From Cyclaneusma minus (Eukaryota; Ascomycota; Leotiomycetes; Marthamycetales; Marthamycetaceae), in contig JAKZHN010000046.1 in the NCBI GenBank assembly GCA_037179335.1, positions 62,001 to 126,000 on the forward strand: 64,000 bases of DNA. The letters are read 5' to 3'. Below are positions 11,343-22,969 of this stretch, one piece after another. Position 1 is the first letter of the stretch; each line of letters opens with the position of its first letter. Below the pieces are notes generated by a model. That model saw nothing but the letters and a program-made list of their open reading frames with translations, was not told where the DNA came from and did no database searches. Made by a program: the position numbers and the translations under genes.

Positions 11343-11917
11343 CTAGATTCTTTCTCCAGCATTAGACGCAGCCTCTCTCCTGGCCCTTTTGGCATCCCGA
11401 CGACGACGTCGAAGATAGCTCAGAAGCTTCTTTCGACCATTGCTCTCGATCGCCAAATGATAGCCTGTACCATCCTGTCTTTCCTTCGCTTTCCTCAATA
11501 CCTTCACCGGAACCTCGTGGCATGGATCGATCGTGAGGTACGACTTCCGTTTGCTTTCGGAGCTTGAAAGACTTGGTAATCGCACGTGGAAGTCGTAGCC
11601 TTCTTTTGGTTCTTGACAGATAGGAATATGACCATGAATGGTTGGTGGCGATGATGTAATCTTTATTTGAGTGATTTAGCTTATGAGCACAGATACCTTG
11701 GATATAAAAGAGTAGAATGTCTTACGGTCAGCACCTTCACATAGCCCTTTTTCCCAGGTACGTCGGAGATCACCAAGACCATGTAAGGACGGAGACCTAG
11801 ACGGTTACGGCCGCCATAGGTGGGAAAGCCTAGTATTTTGCATTCCGTTGTGCTTTTCAAGGTACATATATGTCCCAGCATATCTTGCACTTTGGATGGC
11901 TCCATTTGAGGATTCAT
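11343..11917 (-). CDS. Uncharacterised small protein, possible PemK/MazF-like SH3-barrel fold
   Basis: Exon 1 (11917-11726) joins exon 2 (11660-11343) across a 65-nt intron with GTAAGA donor, GCTAAAT branch and AAG acceptor. The product is 169 residues. The first half has short hydrophobic strands (RPYMVLVISDV, YVKVLTITS). Further on are a KRKSYLTIDPCHEVPVKVLRK stretch and a very basic C-terminus (YLRRRRRDAKRARREA). The order 'RP-strand, K-V-strand, TS, long loop, S-Y-L ... VPVKVL' resembles the layout of PemK/MazF-like barrels, known in bacteria as growth-regulating ribonucleases and also reported as isolated domains in fungi. That link is inference from pattern only and no catalytic assignment is made. 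The basic tail would suit RNA or nuclear binding. Confidence 0.6.
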
Positions 11918-12976
11918 TGTAGCTCGTGGCAGGGTTGCAAGAAGTGGAACGGTGGGTATGAGGGGTTCTGGTCAGTTGAGGACGGAATACCGAATACTTG
12001 ATGTTAGATGGTGCGGTTGCTGTTGTAGTGGTGGTTGTTGTTGTTCCTTCCTGTTCTGTACCTGAGGTTGAAAGTTCTGTACCTGAGGTTGAAAGTCCTT
12101 GCTGAGTGAAGGCGAAAGACTGGACCCCGACCCCTCATTTGTGCTTAACTACTAGGTGGTCCTGACCTTCACTCCCTATCTGGAGCAGCAAGTTCGTGTA
12201 GTTTTGACGTCTAAAACACGCTGAAGGATTGAGGGGAGACCCCGTTAGTGCAACAGGTGCGAAGCAAGCTGTGAAAGAAAGGTTGGATTCGAGAGTCTGA
12301 GAGGGAAGGATAGCTGTGGCAGAGATGCGGTACATTAAAGAATTAGGAGGAATCATCCCCGTCCCTCAGTGGCATATATGGTAGTTAGTCTTTGCTTTCA
12401 ACACTTGCGCGGAAACTGAACAATAATACCAATTCCTTATGACCTTATCTTACAGGTATTTCGAAGTTATTTCGGAAAGCTGGTTATCACTTATCTAGAG
12501 TTTCAACACTGGCTACTCAAAGAAAACAGAACCCAAACAGACCAGAGAACAACAGCAGATCTGTAGATGTTCACGTGGATCTTGAATTGACGAGCAAATA
12601 TATAATCTGACAGCAAAACCTAGCCTATACATATCCAGCCTTCTCTCAAAACCGAGATACTGTACTGTCTGTGTTGCAAATGCCTACTCCCATTTTGAAT
12701 CCCATTCCTTTGCATTCCGAAACACCTTCCTCCATCAAAACACCCGTCTCAGGAAAGCAATCCCAGCTCCGTGAGGTATCAGTGAAATCAATCCCAAACG
12801 GGCATCTGAAGGTACCCCTTGTACACACACATACGCCTTTCGCTAAGAAATCCCGCAGAACACACGTAAAAAGCGTTGATCCGTGCAATCCATCCATCCA
12901 TTATCGTAATTTGCCCCCCTTTTAGTTGCTCGAGGGAAGTATAAAAGTGGCAATGCAAAGAGAATGTGGCATCGAC
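11918..12976. other. Intergenic
   Basis: About 1 kb upstream of the small gene and downstream of the MIT gene. It contains TTG/GTT-rich low complexity near 12010-12050 and the 21-bp duplication listed separately. No convincing gene. Confidence 0.55.
12054..12095. repeat. Perfect 21-bp tandem duplication
   Basis: Two adjacent copies of a 21-bp unit that begins ttctgtacctgagg occur in the upstream region of the small minus-strand gene. Confidence 0.8.
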
Positions 12977-15900
12977 TTAAACAGCAACCCACTCACTACC
13001 ACGCTTAATAAACTTGTCAAGCAGTGCGCTGATATCGTTCAGCACAAAGCGACAGATACAAAACCCAAAGAACTCAGCCGCGTGTCTGACGCTGAGCTCG
13101 AGGCCGACTTGCGTCTTGTCCGCATGGCGAAGACCAGGGTCTTCTACTTGGCGGGCGATTTGATCTAGGAACACCGTTAGTTTGGCGATATACAAGAGAG
13201 AGGGGTCGAAAACATACCAATGACCTGCGCCGCATCGAACAATCTCGCCAACGCACTCATGTACTGCGCATTCGGCCCCGAAAACTGCACCATCCCCACC
13301 TCCCTCTTCGCGAACCTCGTCGGGCCCCCATTGGTCGCACTAGCCATCGGCAGGCTAGCAATTGCAAAGCCACCATCCCTTTGTCCATCCGTCGCCTTAT
13401 CCTTCGCACTCATCGAATAAGCATTCGTGAGTCCAAACCCGGAGTTCTTGGACCGTAAGCGGCGCCAGGAGAAAGAAGAGGTTTTGCTTGGCGTCGGTGC
13501 CGTTTTCTGCGACTTCTCCGCAACCTCCTCGACCAGCACTGAATCTTTTACCCCTACCGGTCCAACTTCCGCATTGCCCAGTTTCTTCGTCAGCGCAGCC
13601 TGGCACTGTTCAAGCACGCTTTCCAACGCTTGCATTTCGTCGAGCACGGCGTCTGCGTCGCACGTATCAACTACAGCGAGTTTCGACAGTGCGGCGGTGA
13701 GTAAATCGCAATTGGCGATCTTGTCTTCGACGCCCTTGAGCTTGACGCCTTTGACACGCCACACGTCGCGGGGGACGAACAATTTAGTGGAAATGTAGCC
13801 GCCGCGCGGGTGTGCGATGGTTTGATAGAAAGCGCGCATGAGCCAGAAAGGCCGGAGGAGGTATTCGGTCGGACATGGCTCGAGGGGAATGGGGGCGTCG
13901 GGGTCGGGAGAAGAGCTCGGAGATTCGGGGGAGGCGAGGCCGTTGTCGAAGAGATAGAGTCCGCCGGTTGGGATGCCTTCGCCGTAGCGCTCTAGGAAGG
14001 ATGCGGCGATGGGGGTGGGCAGGGCGGGCATGGCGGGGATTCGGCCTTCTCCTCTAAGGTGGGCGTAAGAGCTGGCTGGCGTGTTGGGAGATAGATCGGA
14101 GCCATCATCTGTAGTGACCGAAATGGAAAGATTGCGGTTATTTACATTTCTGAGACTCGATGAGGAGAAGTTCTTCCTTAAGCCGACTCGTGACTGTGTA
14201 CGGTTGGGAGATCCGGACCTTGCCGGGTAGGCAGACTTTTCATCTTCTGGGCCAAGCGTCTGATGCTCTCTCGATGTCTCTGGCGATAAAGGCTCCACTG
14301 AACCATGTTCTGGGAAACGCGATGATGATGATTGAGCTGAAGGCATCGGCGGTCTTTCACTGACCGAAAGTGAGCGTTGACCGGCCGAAGTAGAGGCCTT
14401 AGATGCAGCACTTGCAGGGAGTGGCGGAGGTGGCATTGACGGCATCTCGCTTCCCTGTGATTTTGGAGAGAATTTAGGGGTCGTTTCAATCTTCAACTGC
14501 TTCGCATTTTGGCCGGATAGTCTCCTGCTGCGAACACCTTGTGAAGAAACACTGCTGCTCGCCCCGTGAGATGGTACATTTGCAGGCTGTGAAGAAAGGG
14601 GAAGTCCTGGCAGACTTTGCTTTGGTGGTGAGCTTGGGCCGAAGGTCTCCTTTGTCCGAGTGGGTGAAGACTCCGGAAAGCTGCCCATCTCGTTGACTGT
14701 CGAGAGAGGGGTTGGATTGGAACTAATTGAGCTGCTGTTCCAGGTTCTTCCTGAAAAGCCGCTAGAATCTGACTCGCGGGGGAGGGCCGATTTTGACTGG
14801 GTTCCGAACTCAAAGTCGTCAAGAACGTAGCCTCGGGTCATCTCTTCCAACATACGCTCTTCCTCCTCAGACTCATTTCCTTCATATTCGTCGTCTACCA
14901 TGTTGGGTTGAGCCTTGTCGAATGATAGTTGCCGGAGACGGAATTTTTCCCGTTCCCTAGCAAGCTCAATCGCCGTTTCACGCTCTGTTTGTCGTACCCT
15001 TTCTTTAGCAACCTCCACGCGTCGTCGGACATTGGCAATCAGTTCGTCGCCGTCCATCTCGTCACGTGAAGGGGCTGCTGGCTCATAGCCATCATCGTAG
15101 GCTGCTTCGACTGCTGCGTCTAATGCCGCATCAAACTCAGCCTCAGTCTCGCCACTTGCAGAGCGAATGTGCTTGCGACGCACGCCCATCGATGAGGTGC
15201 GAGAATGAACTGATGAAGCAGCTGAGGAGCTGGACTCCTCGATTGTGTCTAGCCACGACATTGATTCGTTACTTGGTGCACGATTGTGACCTGCTCCAGC
15301 TGCGATGGAAGGCCTGAGAGTTTGGTTCTTCTCAGAGGGTCGGGCGCTGTAGCCGTTGGTTGGGGGTGAAGGCCGCCGAGAAGATAATGGCTGAGGCAAG
15401 TGGTCATGATGAGAGCCGTTGGGAGTTGATTCTGTGACTGTCTCATGAGCCGCAAACTTAGAGGATACTTGTGGTTGATACCGAAAGGTGCAGCCGGGCT
15501 GTGACCGATAGGTAACGGGATCAAATGGCGAGGGGAGTAATGAAGTACGGTGATTGTCCGCCGAATTTTTCCTCGCTTTCTCGGCCTCATACACTTCTTC
15601 GTCCACAATTCGAGTTACGCTGGCAGTACCGATGTAGACACGTTCATCATACTCAGAATCACGAGACATTGGCCGCTCCTCAAATCCAAACCCCCTGCTA
15701 CTGTCGCTTGTTGGCGGTCTGGCTGGAAGAGCTTTACCCTCATCTTGTGGTTCGGGGGCAAGCTTTTCGAGCTCACTTATACGGCTGGAATATGTATTCC
15801 TCTAGAGATGCTTTATTAGCATGACAGCTCATTATGAACACGACAGAACAATCTTCTTACAATGGCTTCCAGTTTCTGTCTGTCTTCATCCCCCGAGCTG

Positions 15901-16880
15901 CGTTGCATTACTTGCTGTAAAAGAGCACATGCTTCGGAATAAGCCTGTACGGCACCCTCGAAATTCTGTGCACTGTCAAGTAGCACGGCAGTGTTTGCCT
16001 TTTGTAAGGCTTTCGAAAGCATTGTTTTTTGTGAAGGTTGCTTAGAACCTCGTCTTTTACCACTCCGTGACGAAGAGGCCGTTCCGTCACTAGATTTCCC
16101 CACGTTAGAGCGGTTTCGAGAGTGCCCTTTGCTATCTATAGCATCACCAGCTTCTGGGCGACGGGTCCTGGGCGACAGCCGCCCACCCACGCGATCTATT
16201 GGGGACGACTCTGGGTTTGTGGTTGTAGTACTTTCGGGTGCTTTTTGGGATTTTTGGGAGAGAATATTTGACTGTGTTTCGTTCGAGGTCGAAGTATCCG
16301 TCCAGCTTTTCCCGAAGTAATCTGGCACTCCTGAGGTCACAGCCGCGTTCAATAATGTAGCCGTAGATGGCGTCGGGGCCGCGGTCAACGGGGTAGGGGC
16401 GTCGTCTACAGCCTGCTGGAGAGATGGAAGGGACGCAATGGGTGGAAGTAGGGAAGACGAGTACACGGTGGTATCGATTGGTCTCAAACTGGACGTCTGA
16501 CGTGAAGGACTGCGACCGGCACCAAGTCCCGAGGCCGGCGATGTATTATGGAGGCCGACGAGACTCATACGCCGCTTGGAGCCGTTGGACCTCAGTCGCG
16601 GCGGGGAGGGCTTGCTCGAGTTGGTGGATTGGGACCAGCGATTGTTATTTCCAACACCATCTCTCAAACTGCCAACGCTGTTGGTCCGCGGGATGGGATC
16701 TGTCTGCTGGGCAGAGTCAGATGCGCGGTAAGCGTGTTCGTAGCTGGGAGATGACAGCGAGGCCGGGGCGGCAGGAAGGCTGGCTGGCGACGACTCAACA
16801 GCGGTACTGGCGGCGGCAGCGTGGTTGCGGTGGGTAGAGAGTGGCTCGGGGTGCAGGTTCTCGGGCGTCGATGTCGGCAT
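12977..16880 (-). CDS. Large MIT-domain protein
   Basis: Exons 16880-15861, 15801-13218 and 13164-12977 give 1263 residues. Introns are 59 and 53 nt with good consensus. The N-terminal 270 residues are S/T/P-rich and disordered. An MIT three-helix bundle (about 272-352) follows: LSKALQKANTAVLLDSAQ, YSEACALLQQVM, then, rejoined over intron 1, KLEAIRNTYSSRISELEKL. MIT domains bind ESCRT-III tails, so a role in endosomal sorting or membrane remodelling is likely but inferred. The middle is a long disordered region with short coiled-coil (about 560-620). The conserved C-terminal third contains PTEYLLRPFWLMRAFYQTI and ARLFDAAQVIDQIARQ, typical of a fungal-specific MIT protein. Without the last intron the C-terminus would be a false short tail. 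Confidence 0.85.
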
Positions 16881-17918
16881 GGTCTATCGCTGGCGGGGGA
16901 GAGGTAGGTAGCTAGTGCCAGGAGAGAGCTAAGGAATCCCAATCTCACTGGAAGCAGGCTAGACAGTCTCGGCAGGGTGGGATCTGGCTGTTTGAAGCTA
17001 TTTTGCCTTTGACGCCCCGGTGAAATTCGATAATGCAAGATTGGGGCCGGCACGAATTTTTCGTCGGTGTCGGACTCCCTGCTGCTTGTGTTGTGCTGCC
17101 TCAGCACGAATCCAAGCCCGCGTACTCTCTTGTTCTGACTGCGCGTATTCCAGTCGCTCGCCTGCCACTCTATGTCCCGCCGTACGCCCTTCCGCGCCCG
17201 GCCCGCAAAAAGAAATCAGGGGTCGATTAAGTAATCCACCAGGGAATTAGATATCCCCAGCATCAAGGTCGAACATTGAAGGGAGTTCTGCAACAGCCAT
17301 TCCCTCTAGCTGGCCGCCACAGGGACCCCTAGTCCATCGCCAATTCCTGCTCTCGTCTATCCGCTCCACGTGCTTCCAGCATGCCGGCGTCGACACTATC
17401 CTGGAGCCTCTCATGTTGTGGCCACAACAATGGAAATTAAGCATGCTGGCCGCACGGCTGCAGGCGCGCGAGAGGATGAGGCCGATCCGTCTAGTAGAGG
17501 AGGGAGCACAGTCACGACAATTTCAAGCACGCTTCTCACAACGCTGTACGGGGCACTCTAACAACGGTACACAGGAGCCTCGGTGGTGAAAGGGTCTGCG
17601 TCAATGCGACGGCGGGCTGGAATTCAATGAAGGTTCAGGACCGCAGCCTTGCAGATTTTGGGGGACTCGGGCCAGCCAATCAGCGGTGGCCTCAGCTTGG
17701 CAGATCGACACTTTTTCTCGGCCACACAAGCAAACGACGATGGAGAGTTTTGAGACTCAAACTTCACAACATTGAAGTCACAGCTTTTTCTTTTTGCCAT
17801 CTGCAGAATTCGACTTTTTGACAGTTCTCGTTCGCTTTCCATTGCCAGTCTGGGCCAACTGAAACCTCTCTTTCCCGATCTGTCCAAACTCTTTCCTCCG
17901 CCTCACACTTCGGCAGCC
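16881..17918. other. Intergenic, divergent promoters
   Basis: Shared upstream region of the MIT gene (-) and the RING/ankyrin gene (+). The last 200 bp are C/T-rich on the + strand. No gene supported. Confidence 0.6.
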
Positions 17919-19161
17919 ATGTCCGTCTGCAGATTGTGCTCGCAGCCTCTGGTCATCGAGCTCGATCCCGACGACTTCGACGAAGGTACCCAAGCTGCTG
18001 CCGGCGGTTCGGCTCAGACGGTGCCCGATGATCTCGAGCTTTTAACCTGTCACTGTCATTTCCATTGGTGAGGACTAATTTTCCCTGCTTTGGTCAAGTT
18101 ATGTTCACTGTTTATGTTTATTGTCTTCGCCGAGACGACTCCTGCGTTCTGGAACAACGCCATGTGTTTGACAGCATTGCCATGTTTGACAACATCAAGT
18201 ATGCCTGCCGAATTCTAATCCTACCCTGGAGATTGGCTCTTCCTGCCGGATCGTTCATAGGCACATTGGATAAACTTGCGGCTCTGCATTACTGGCTGCT
18301 GTCGGCTCCGTCTCCCTGGGTTGGTTGTTGGGCACCGTTGAACTTCACTTGGCCGCCGGGTGCTCAAGGGAAGTCACGAGACGCGAAGATGCTTTCTTGT
18401 AAGACCTGCAAATACGAGTTCAAGCAGGAATTTCTCAAACTCCATCTCGAACACAACCTCATCCTCTCGCAGCATAACACCTCTTCCGTAACACAATTTT
18501 AACAACCTATAGGCAATGCCTTATTGACGAAGCCTCCTCCCTGGCGAATTCCCAGGCCTGCCCCTCATGCCAGACCCCTCTTGTCACCAACGGTCCCTCG
18601 ACCGCCAACCAAGCCTTCCCCTCTTCGCAGGTTCTCACCCGCTACCACAATGAGGGCGGCATCCAAGAGCAGCTCGACATCCTCCCCTTCCTCACCGAAG
18701 AAGCCTACCTCTCCGCCCACCCCCAGGCTCGCCCCGCCCACGCCTTCCTAAACATGTGCGTCGAAGGCAACGTCTACGGCATCATGTCTCTCATCGACGA
18801 CATAAAGAATCCCGATGAGTCTGATGACGATGACGAGGCCGACACCGAGCCTCCTCTCACTGTCTCCCAGATCCTTCTCTACCAGAACCCTCTCGATGGT
18901 GACAAATCTGGTCTCCACATCGCTGTCTCGAATGGGAGCCATCAGTCCGAGTTAGTCGCCTGGCTACTCCTCTGGCTCGCGTCTCCTGCTCCTATTGAAA
19001 CATTCCCCGCCGCTGCACAGGAAATGCTTGGGAGTGCCGTACGTGAATGCGTCGAATCGGGCGCTGACATTAGGATTCTGAGGGACAGCGATGGCCGTAC
19101 TGCGGCTGAGATGGCGGCAGCCAAAGGACTGTGGCGTGACATGCCGCTGAGGGCAAGCTAG
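17919..19161 (+). CDS. RING-like zinc finger plus ankyrin-like protein
   Basis: Exons 17919-18067 and 18513-19161 give 265 residues. The join restores CHCHFHWQCLIDEAS. The N-terminal finger is thus C4-x2-C7 ... C-H-C-H-F-H-W-Q-C ... CPSC, a RING/RING-H2-like arrangement expected of E3 ubiquitin ligases. The C-terminal half has GLHIAVSNGSHQSELVAWLL and GADIRILRDSDGRTAAEMAA, resembling ankyrin repeats. The intron is 445 nt, long for this region, and holds a 145-codon + strand frame in another phase with a CKTC...HLEH pattern. I treat that frame as intronic but flag it. Function is inferred from domains only. Confidence 0.75.
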
Positions 19162-20044
19162 AGTGAGTGATATCCACGGACATCAGGTAAAGAGGTGGAA
19201 GACAGCGAAATCAGAAAACGGCAAGTGATGCTACTGAATCTTAGCAAGTGTTGGTTTGGACGAGAGAGAGAGCGCGGATGATACCCACCAGGCGAAAAGA
19301 CAAAAGCAAAAAGCAAGGTCGAGAAATACAAAAGCGAAGATTCAACATGGCCTTCTCACAAGTGTCAATCGACATGAATTTACGCATTTGTGACCCGGGT
19401 CTTGAAGTCTGCCCCATCTAATCGATACAGGAGCAGAGTAATCGCAGAGGGCGTAGCTGGGCTGTGCTCTGGTCTCCCCTTTCCGTCAGCCAATCAGAAG
19501 AGAGCTCGCCTCTTTTTGTTGCACGTCGACTGATGGCCCACTGCAATTTTTCGAGGTGCAAGGCCTTGATAACAACGACATGATGGAAAGATTCTCGGAA
19601 GCATGTACGGCCGGCCAGTCTGGGCTCCGGCTGGGTGCAGATCGGTGAGGACGATTTACATTGCAATAACGCTCTTTACTCCAGGTCCCCATCCCCCTTT
19701 TCCAGTTGTCGTCAGAATCAAAAGATATATTATTCAGTCTTGTTAGAGCAAATCGATGTGGTTACATACAAGTAGCTCTTCCACAACGCTAGCCTCCCGG
19801 GCACGTCAAAGCTCCGAAGCCGAGGCTTAAACGCACCTCTACATCATCCGTCCATCCTCCCCAACTTCCCCATCAGCACATCTCTCGAGCCCATAAAAGC
19901 CCACATCCAGATATATACAGCTTTATATATTCGCCCTCGAGAGTCCAAATTATCTCTTCACAGATTTCCATCTCGAAGTCATATCCCAATCCATACCATT
20001 GTTCCAACTAGGTCAACTACAACCCCTCCCTCCAACCCACCACC
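19162..20044. other. Intergenic
   Basis: Spacer between co-oriented genes. It has a short GA-rich run near 19260 and a C/T-rich leader before the GST-like gene. No other feature. Confidence 0.6.
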
Positions 20045-21373
20045 ATGTCCAGCACCCCCGACATCATCTTCTTCCACTACCCAACCTCCCCCTACGCGCG
20101 CCGCGTAATCTGGTACCTCACACTCCGCAAGATTCCCTACACACAATGCGTAAATCTCTCCAAAGCTCGCTTAGAAATTCCCCGCATATTCCATTCTCCC
20201 GAGTGACAAAAATAGCTACGACTACAACCCTCAAGGCAATTGAGGAACTTGGACACCCAAGATCTAACATGAACAATCCGACAGCTCCAACCCCCACTAA
20301 TGCCCCGTCCGGATATTGCCTCCCTCGGCATCGCCTACCGCCGCATCCCACTGTGTTCCATCGGCCGCTCCATCTACTGCGACACGCGCCTCATCATCCT
20401 CGTTCTGGAATCGCTATTCCCTGCCTCATCCCAGCATCCAGCAATCTCTGCAACCTCCCCTGAACATCTGGCAATCCAAACGCTGTTAGAAAAATGGGTC
20501 ATCGACGGCGGCGTCATGGCCAGAGCAGCACAATTGCTTCCGTCCGATTTGCCAATCATGAATGACAAGGCGTTTTTGAAAGACAGAGAACAGTTTACGG
20601 GACGCAGTTGGGGGAAAGAGGGGATGGAGAAAGCAAGGCCGGAAGCTGTGGCTGAAATTGCTAATGCGTTCAGGTTTTTGGAGAATGGGCTTTTGGGGGA
20701 TGGTAGACAATTTATACTCGGGACGAAGGGGCCGACGTTGGCGGATATTGAAGGTATGATTGCGGTTTGTTTTTCTATGTTGCTGCGAGTTTGGGGGCTT
20801 TTGGGACATGACTTGGGTGGATGATTGGGGAATTGGTGGAAAGAGAGTATGCCTAGGTGGTGTGAGTTGGATGGGAAAATGGCCATGGGAAAGGGAACCA
20901 AGATGTGTGAGAGAGGTGGATTGTGATGGCTAACGAGCGAAATAGCAATATGGCCACTCCACTGGGTCGCCTACATCCCCAACGCCCTCCCCCCATCCGT
21001 CATCTCCTCTTCCCAGTTTCCCAAAACCTTCGCATGGATCTCCCGCTTCTCCTCTCACATCAAAGCCGCCAGTAAAGAAATGGGCAACACGCCTACCATC
21101 AAAGGCTCCGAAGCACATTCGCGTATCGTGAACTCTTCTCATCCCCGGGAGTTGGAGTTTGATGAAAACGACCCAGCAGGGTTGAAGAAAGGACAAAAGG
21201 TTATGTTTTGGCCTACGGATTCGGGGGTTGCGAATAAAACGGAGGGGATACTGGTGGGCTTGACGAGTGAGGAGGTGGTGTTGGAGGTGCAGGCGGAGGG
21301 AGGACATAAGGTGCGGGTGCATGCGCCGAGACATGGGTTTAGGGTTAAGGGGGTGGAGGGGGCGAAGTTGTAG
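20045..21373 (+). CDS. Glutathione S-transferase-like protein with extra C-terminal domain
   Basis: Exons 20045-20149, 20285-20753 and 20946-21373 give 333 residues. The N-terminus is thioredoxin-like: IIFFHYPTSPYARRVIWYL, then YTQC joined over intron 1 to LQPPLMPRPDIASLGIAYRRIP, and a GRSIYCDTRLII block where GSTs bind the glutathione glutamate. A helical GST_C region follows, with GPTLADIEAIWPLHW spanning intron 2. About 115 further residues end with a beta-rich segment (KVMFWPTDSGVANKTEGILVG). This two-part layout is typical of a fungal GST-like family whose substrate is unknown. Intron 2 is 192 nt. Confidence 0.85.
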
Positions 21374-21937
21374 GGTTTTCGGGTTGATTTGGATGTTATG
21401 GAGTTGTATACGAAGAGTTGGGGATGGGGAGGGAAGAAAGAGACTGTATATGGACTGGGCTGGACTAGACATGAGAATTTCACAACACTGCCATTCAGAT
21501 TCCGATTCCTTCATATTTGGAAAGTGAAAAATATATGGCACATACGACCATAGACTGAGGAGAACTGGCAAACCCGTCCGCTCTTGCATACATAAGCCTC
21601 AGATCGGCAGATTAGTAGTTGGGTGGGTGACCACCAGCGAATACCTGCTGTTGTATGTTTTGCTTTTTTTTTTTTGGCTTGGTTGTGCGCACACAAAGGG
21701 GTCAATATCCGGATCTTTCGGGCCCGCGGGGCGTCTGATTGTGAGCGGGTGCGGTGGTCAGGGATAGCACAAATTATTCTTCCCGAAATCTCTACTACAA
21801 AAGTACATACACACCACTGTAGCAGTCCAATGTTGAACATTGATCAACAACAAGCCACTCGGAAAGGCTTCTGAGGTAGTTGCCGTCTCCGATTCGCTCG
21901 TTTCCCTCTGCCATATCGTGTTCCCTCCACAAGCTCC
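21374..21937. other. Intergenic, convergent 3' flanks
   Basis: Holds a poly-T run at about 21663-21675. No gene supported. Confidence 0.6.
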
Positions 21938-22969
21938 CTATTCCTCGCCAGACCCATTCCCCAAAACCTCCCGAAAACACCACAGGCCCTCTCCGCCCTC
22001 ATCCACCTCTCTCGCCGATCTCAAAAATTCCGCTGGCTGCGTCCTGTCCAGCCAATTCCACGTTTCGGGACTCGCTTTTCCCAACTTGAGGCTGGTCGAT
22101 TTCTCCAGTTCCGGCAACTGCCAACAGAAAAAGTCCTTGTGGCGATCGTCAGGCCGGATGTCTGTAGCAAAAATTCCCACCAATTGGAGACCGCGCTGAT
22201 TGGTTGGGTCTTTGCCCGGGGTCATGCCAAGCATGAATGCCAGTGCTTCGAGCATGAAGATGGTGTTATCGTTGTGGTTGTAGCCGATGGTATTTGTTGT
22301 GAATCCCTCCTCCTCCTCGTCCTTTCGTGGTCCATCAATACTATCCAAGCGTCGCGGTCTTACAACCACTATTTCGAGAGAACTCGCAATAGACCTGATA
22401 TTGGGTATTGCCTTCGCTACCATGTCTTCGTCGGTACTCGAATAGTGCCCTCCTTCACGCTCGATATACTGCCAAGCATCTCTCATCACGTGGTCGATTT
22501 CCAGAAATTTGAGGCAGTCCAGATGCGGATTGGTGCTAATACTACGCCGGGGGTAGAAGTATGAGTCGTCAACAAAGCCGACGATGCACAGAGTGTCCAA
22601 GGATTGGTTGATATATATTTTGCGTTTCTTGTAGTTGTCGGGCTGTTGGTTAATCTCAAAGACGTCATGGGACTGGTCGTAAAAGACGTCGTAGTATGAT
22701 GATTCGACTATGCTGCGGGCCTCTTTGTTCACGAGAAGTAGGGCCAGTGATGAGCGGTAATCGACATGAGCTTGCCTGCGCCCAAAAAGGAGGTACTGTT
22801 CCCTGGACACATTGTAATCTCCTATGGTGATGCGACGGGGCACGAGTGCTGCGAAGTGCCAGATCTGGTTGCGGATTTCTGGTGGAAAGAGAGGGAAGAG
22901 AGGAAACTGATTTATGGTGCTGGCGGGAGATATGAGTACGGTGTCAGGTGTAGAGATTTCGTGGAGCAA
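21938..22969 (-). CDS. 2EXR-domain protein, 5' end unresolved
   Basis: An open frame of about 343 codons carries the 2EXR signature near its start, FPLFPLFPPEIRNQIWHFA, then LLLVNKEARSIVESSYY, typical of the large fungal 2EXR family (unknown function, often many paralogues). The frame has no ATG before the signature. The in-frame codon at 22969 is TTG, and the frame stays open upstream to a TGA near 23038 without an ATG. So either a first exon with the start was not found, or the copy has lost its start. An acceptor-like CTGGCAG lies at about 22975-22981. The C-terminus (GLWCFREVLGNGSGEE) looks intact and there are no internal stops. Confidence 0.7.
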   Translation of the reverse strand: MLHEISTPDTVLISPASTINQFPLFPLFPPEIRNQIWHFAALVPRRITIGDYNVSREQYLLFGRRQAHVDYRSSLALLLVNKEARSIVESSYYDVFYDQSHDVFEINQQPDNYKKRKIYINQSLDTLCIVGFVDDSYFYPRRSISTNPHLDCLKFLEIDHVMRDAWQYIEREGGHYSSTDEDMVAKAIPNIRSIASSLEIVVVRPRRLDSIDGPRKDEEEEGFTTNTIGYNHNDNTIFMLEALAFMLGMTPGKDPTNQRGLQLVGIFATDIRPDDRHKDFFCWQLPELEKSTSLKLGKASPETWNWLDRTQPAEFLRSAREVDEGGEGLWCFREVLGNGSGEE

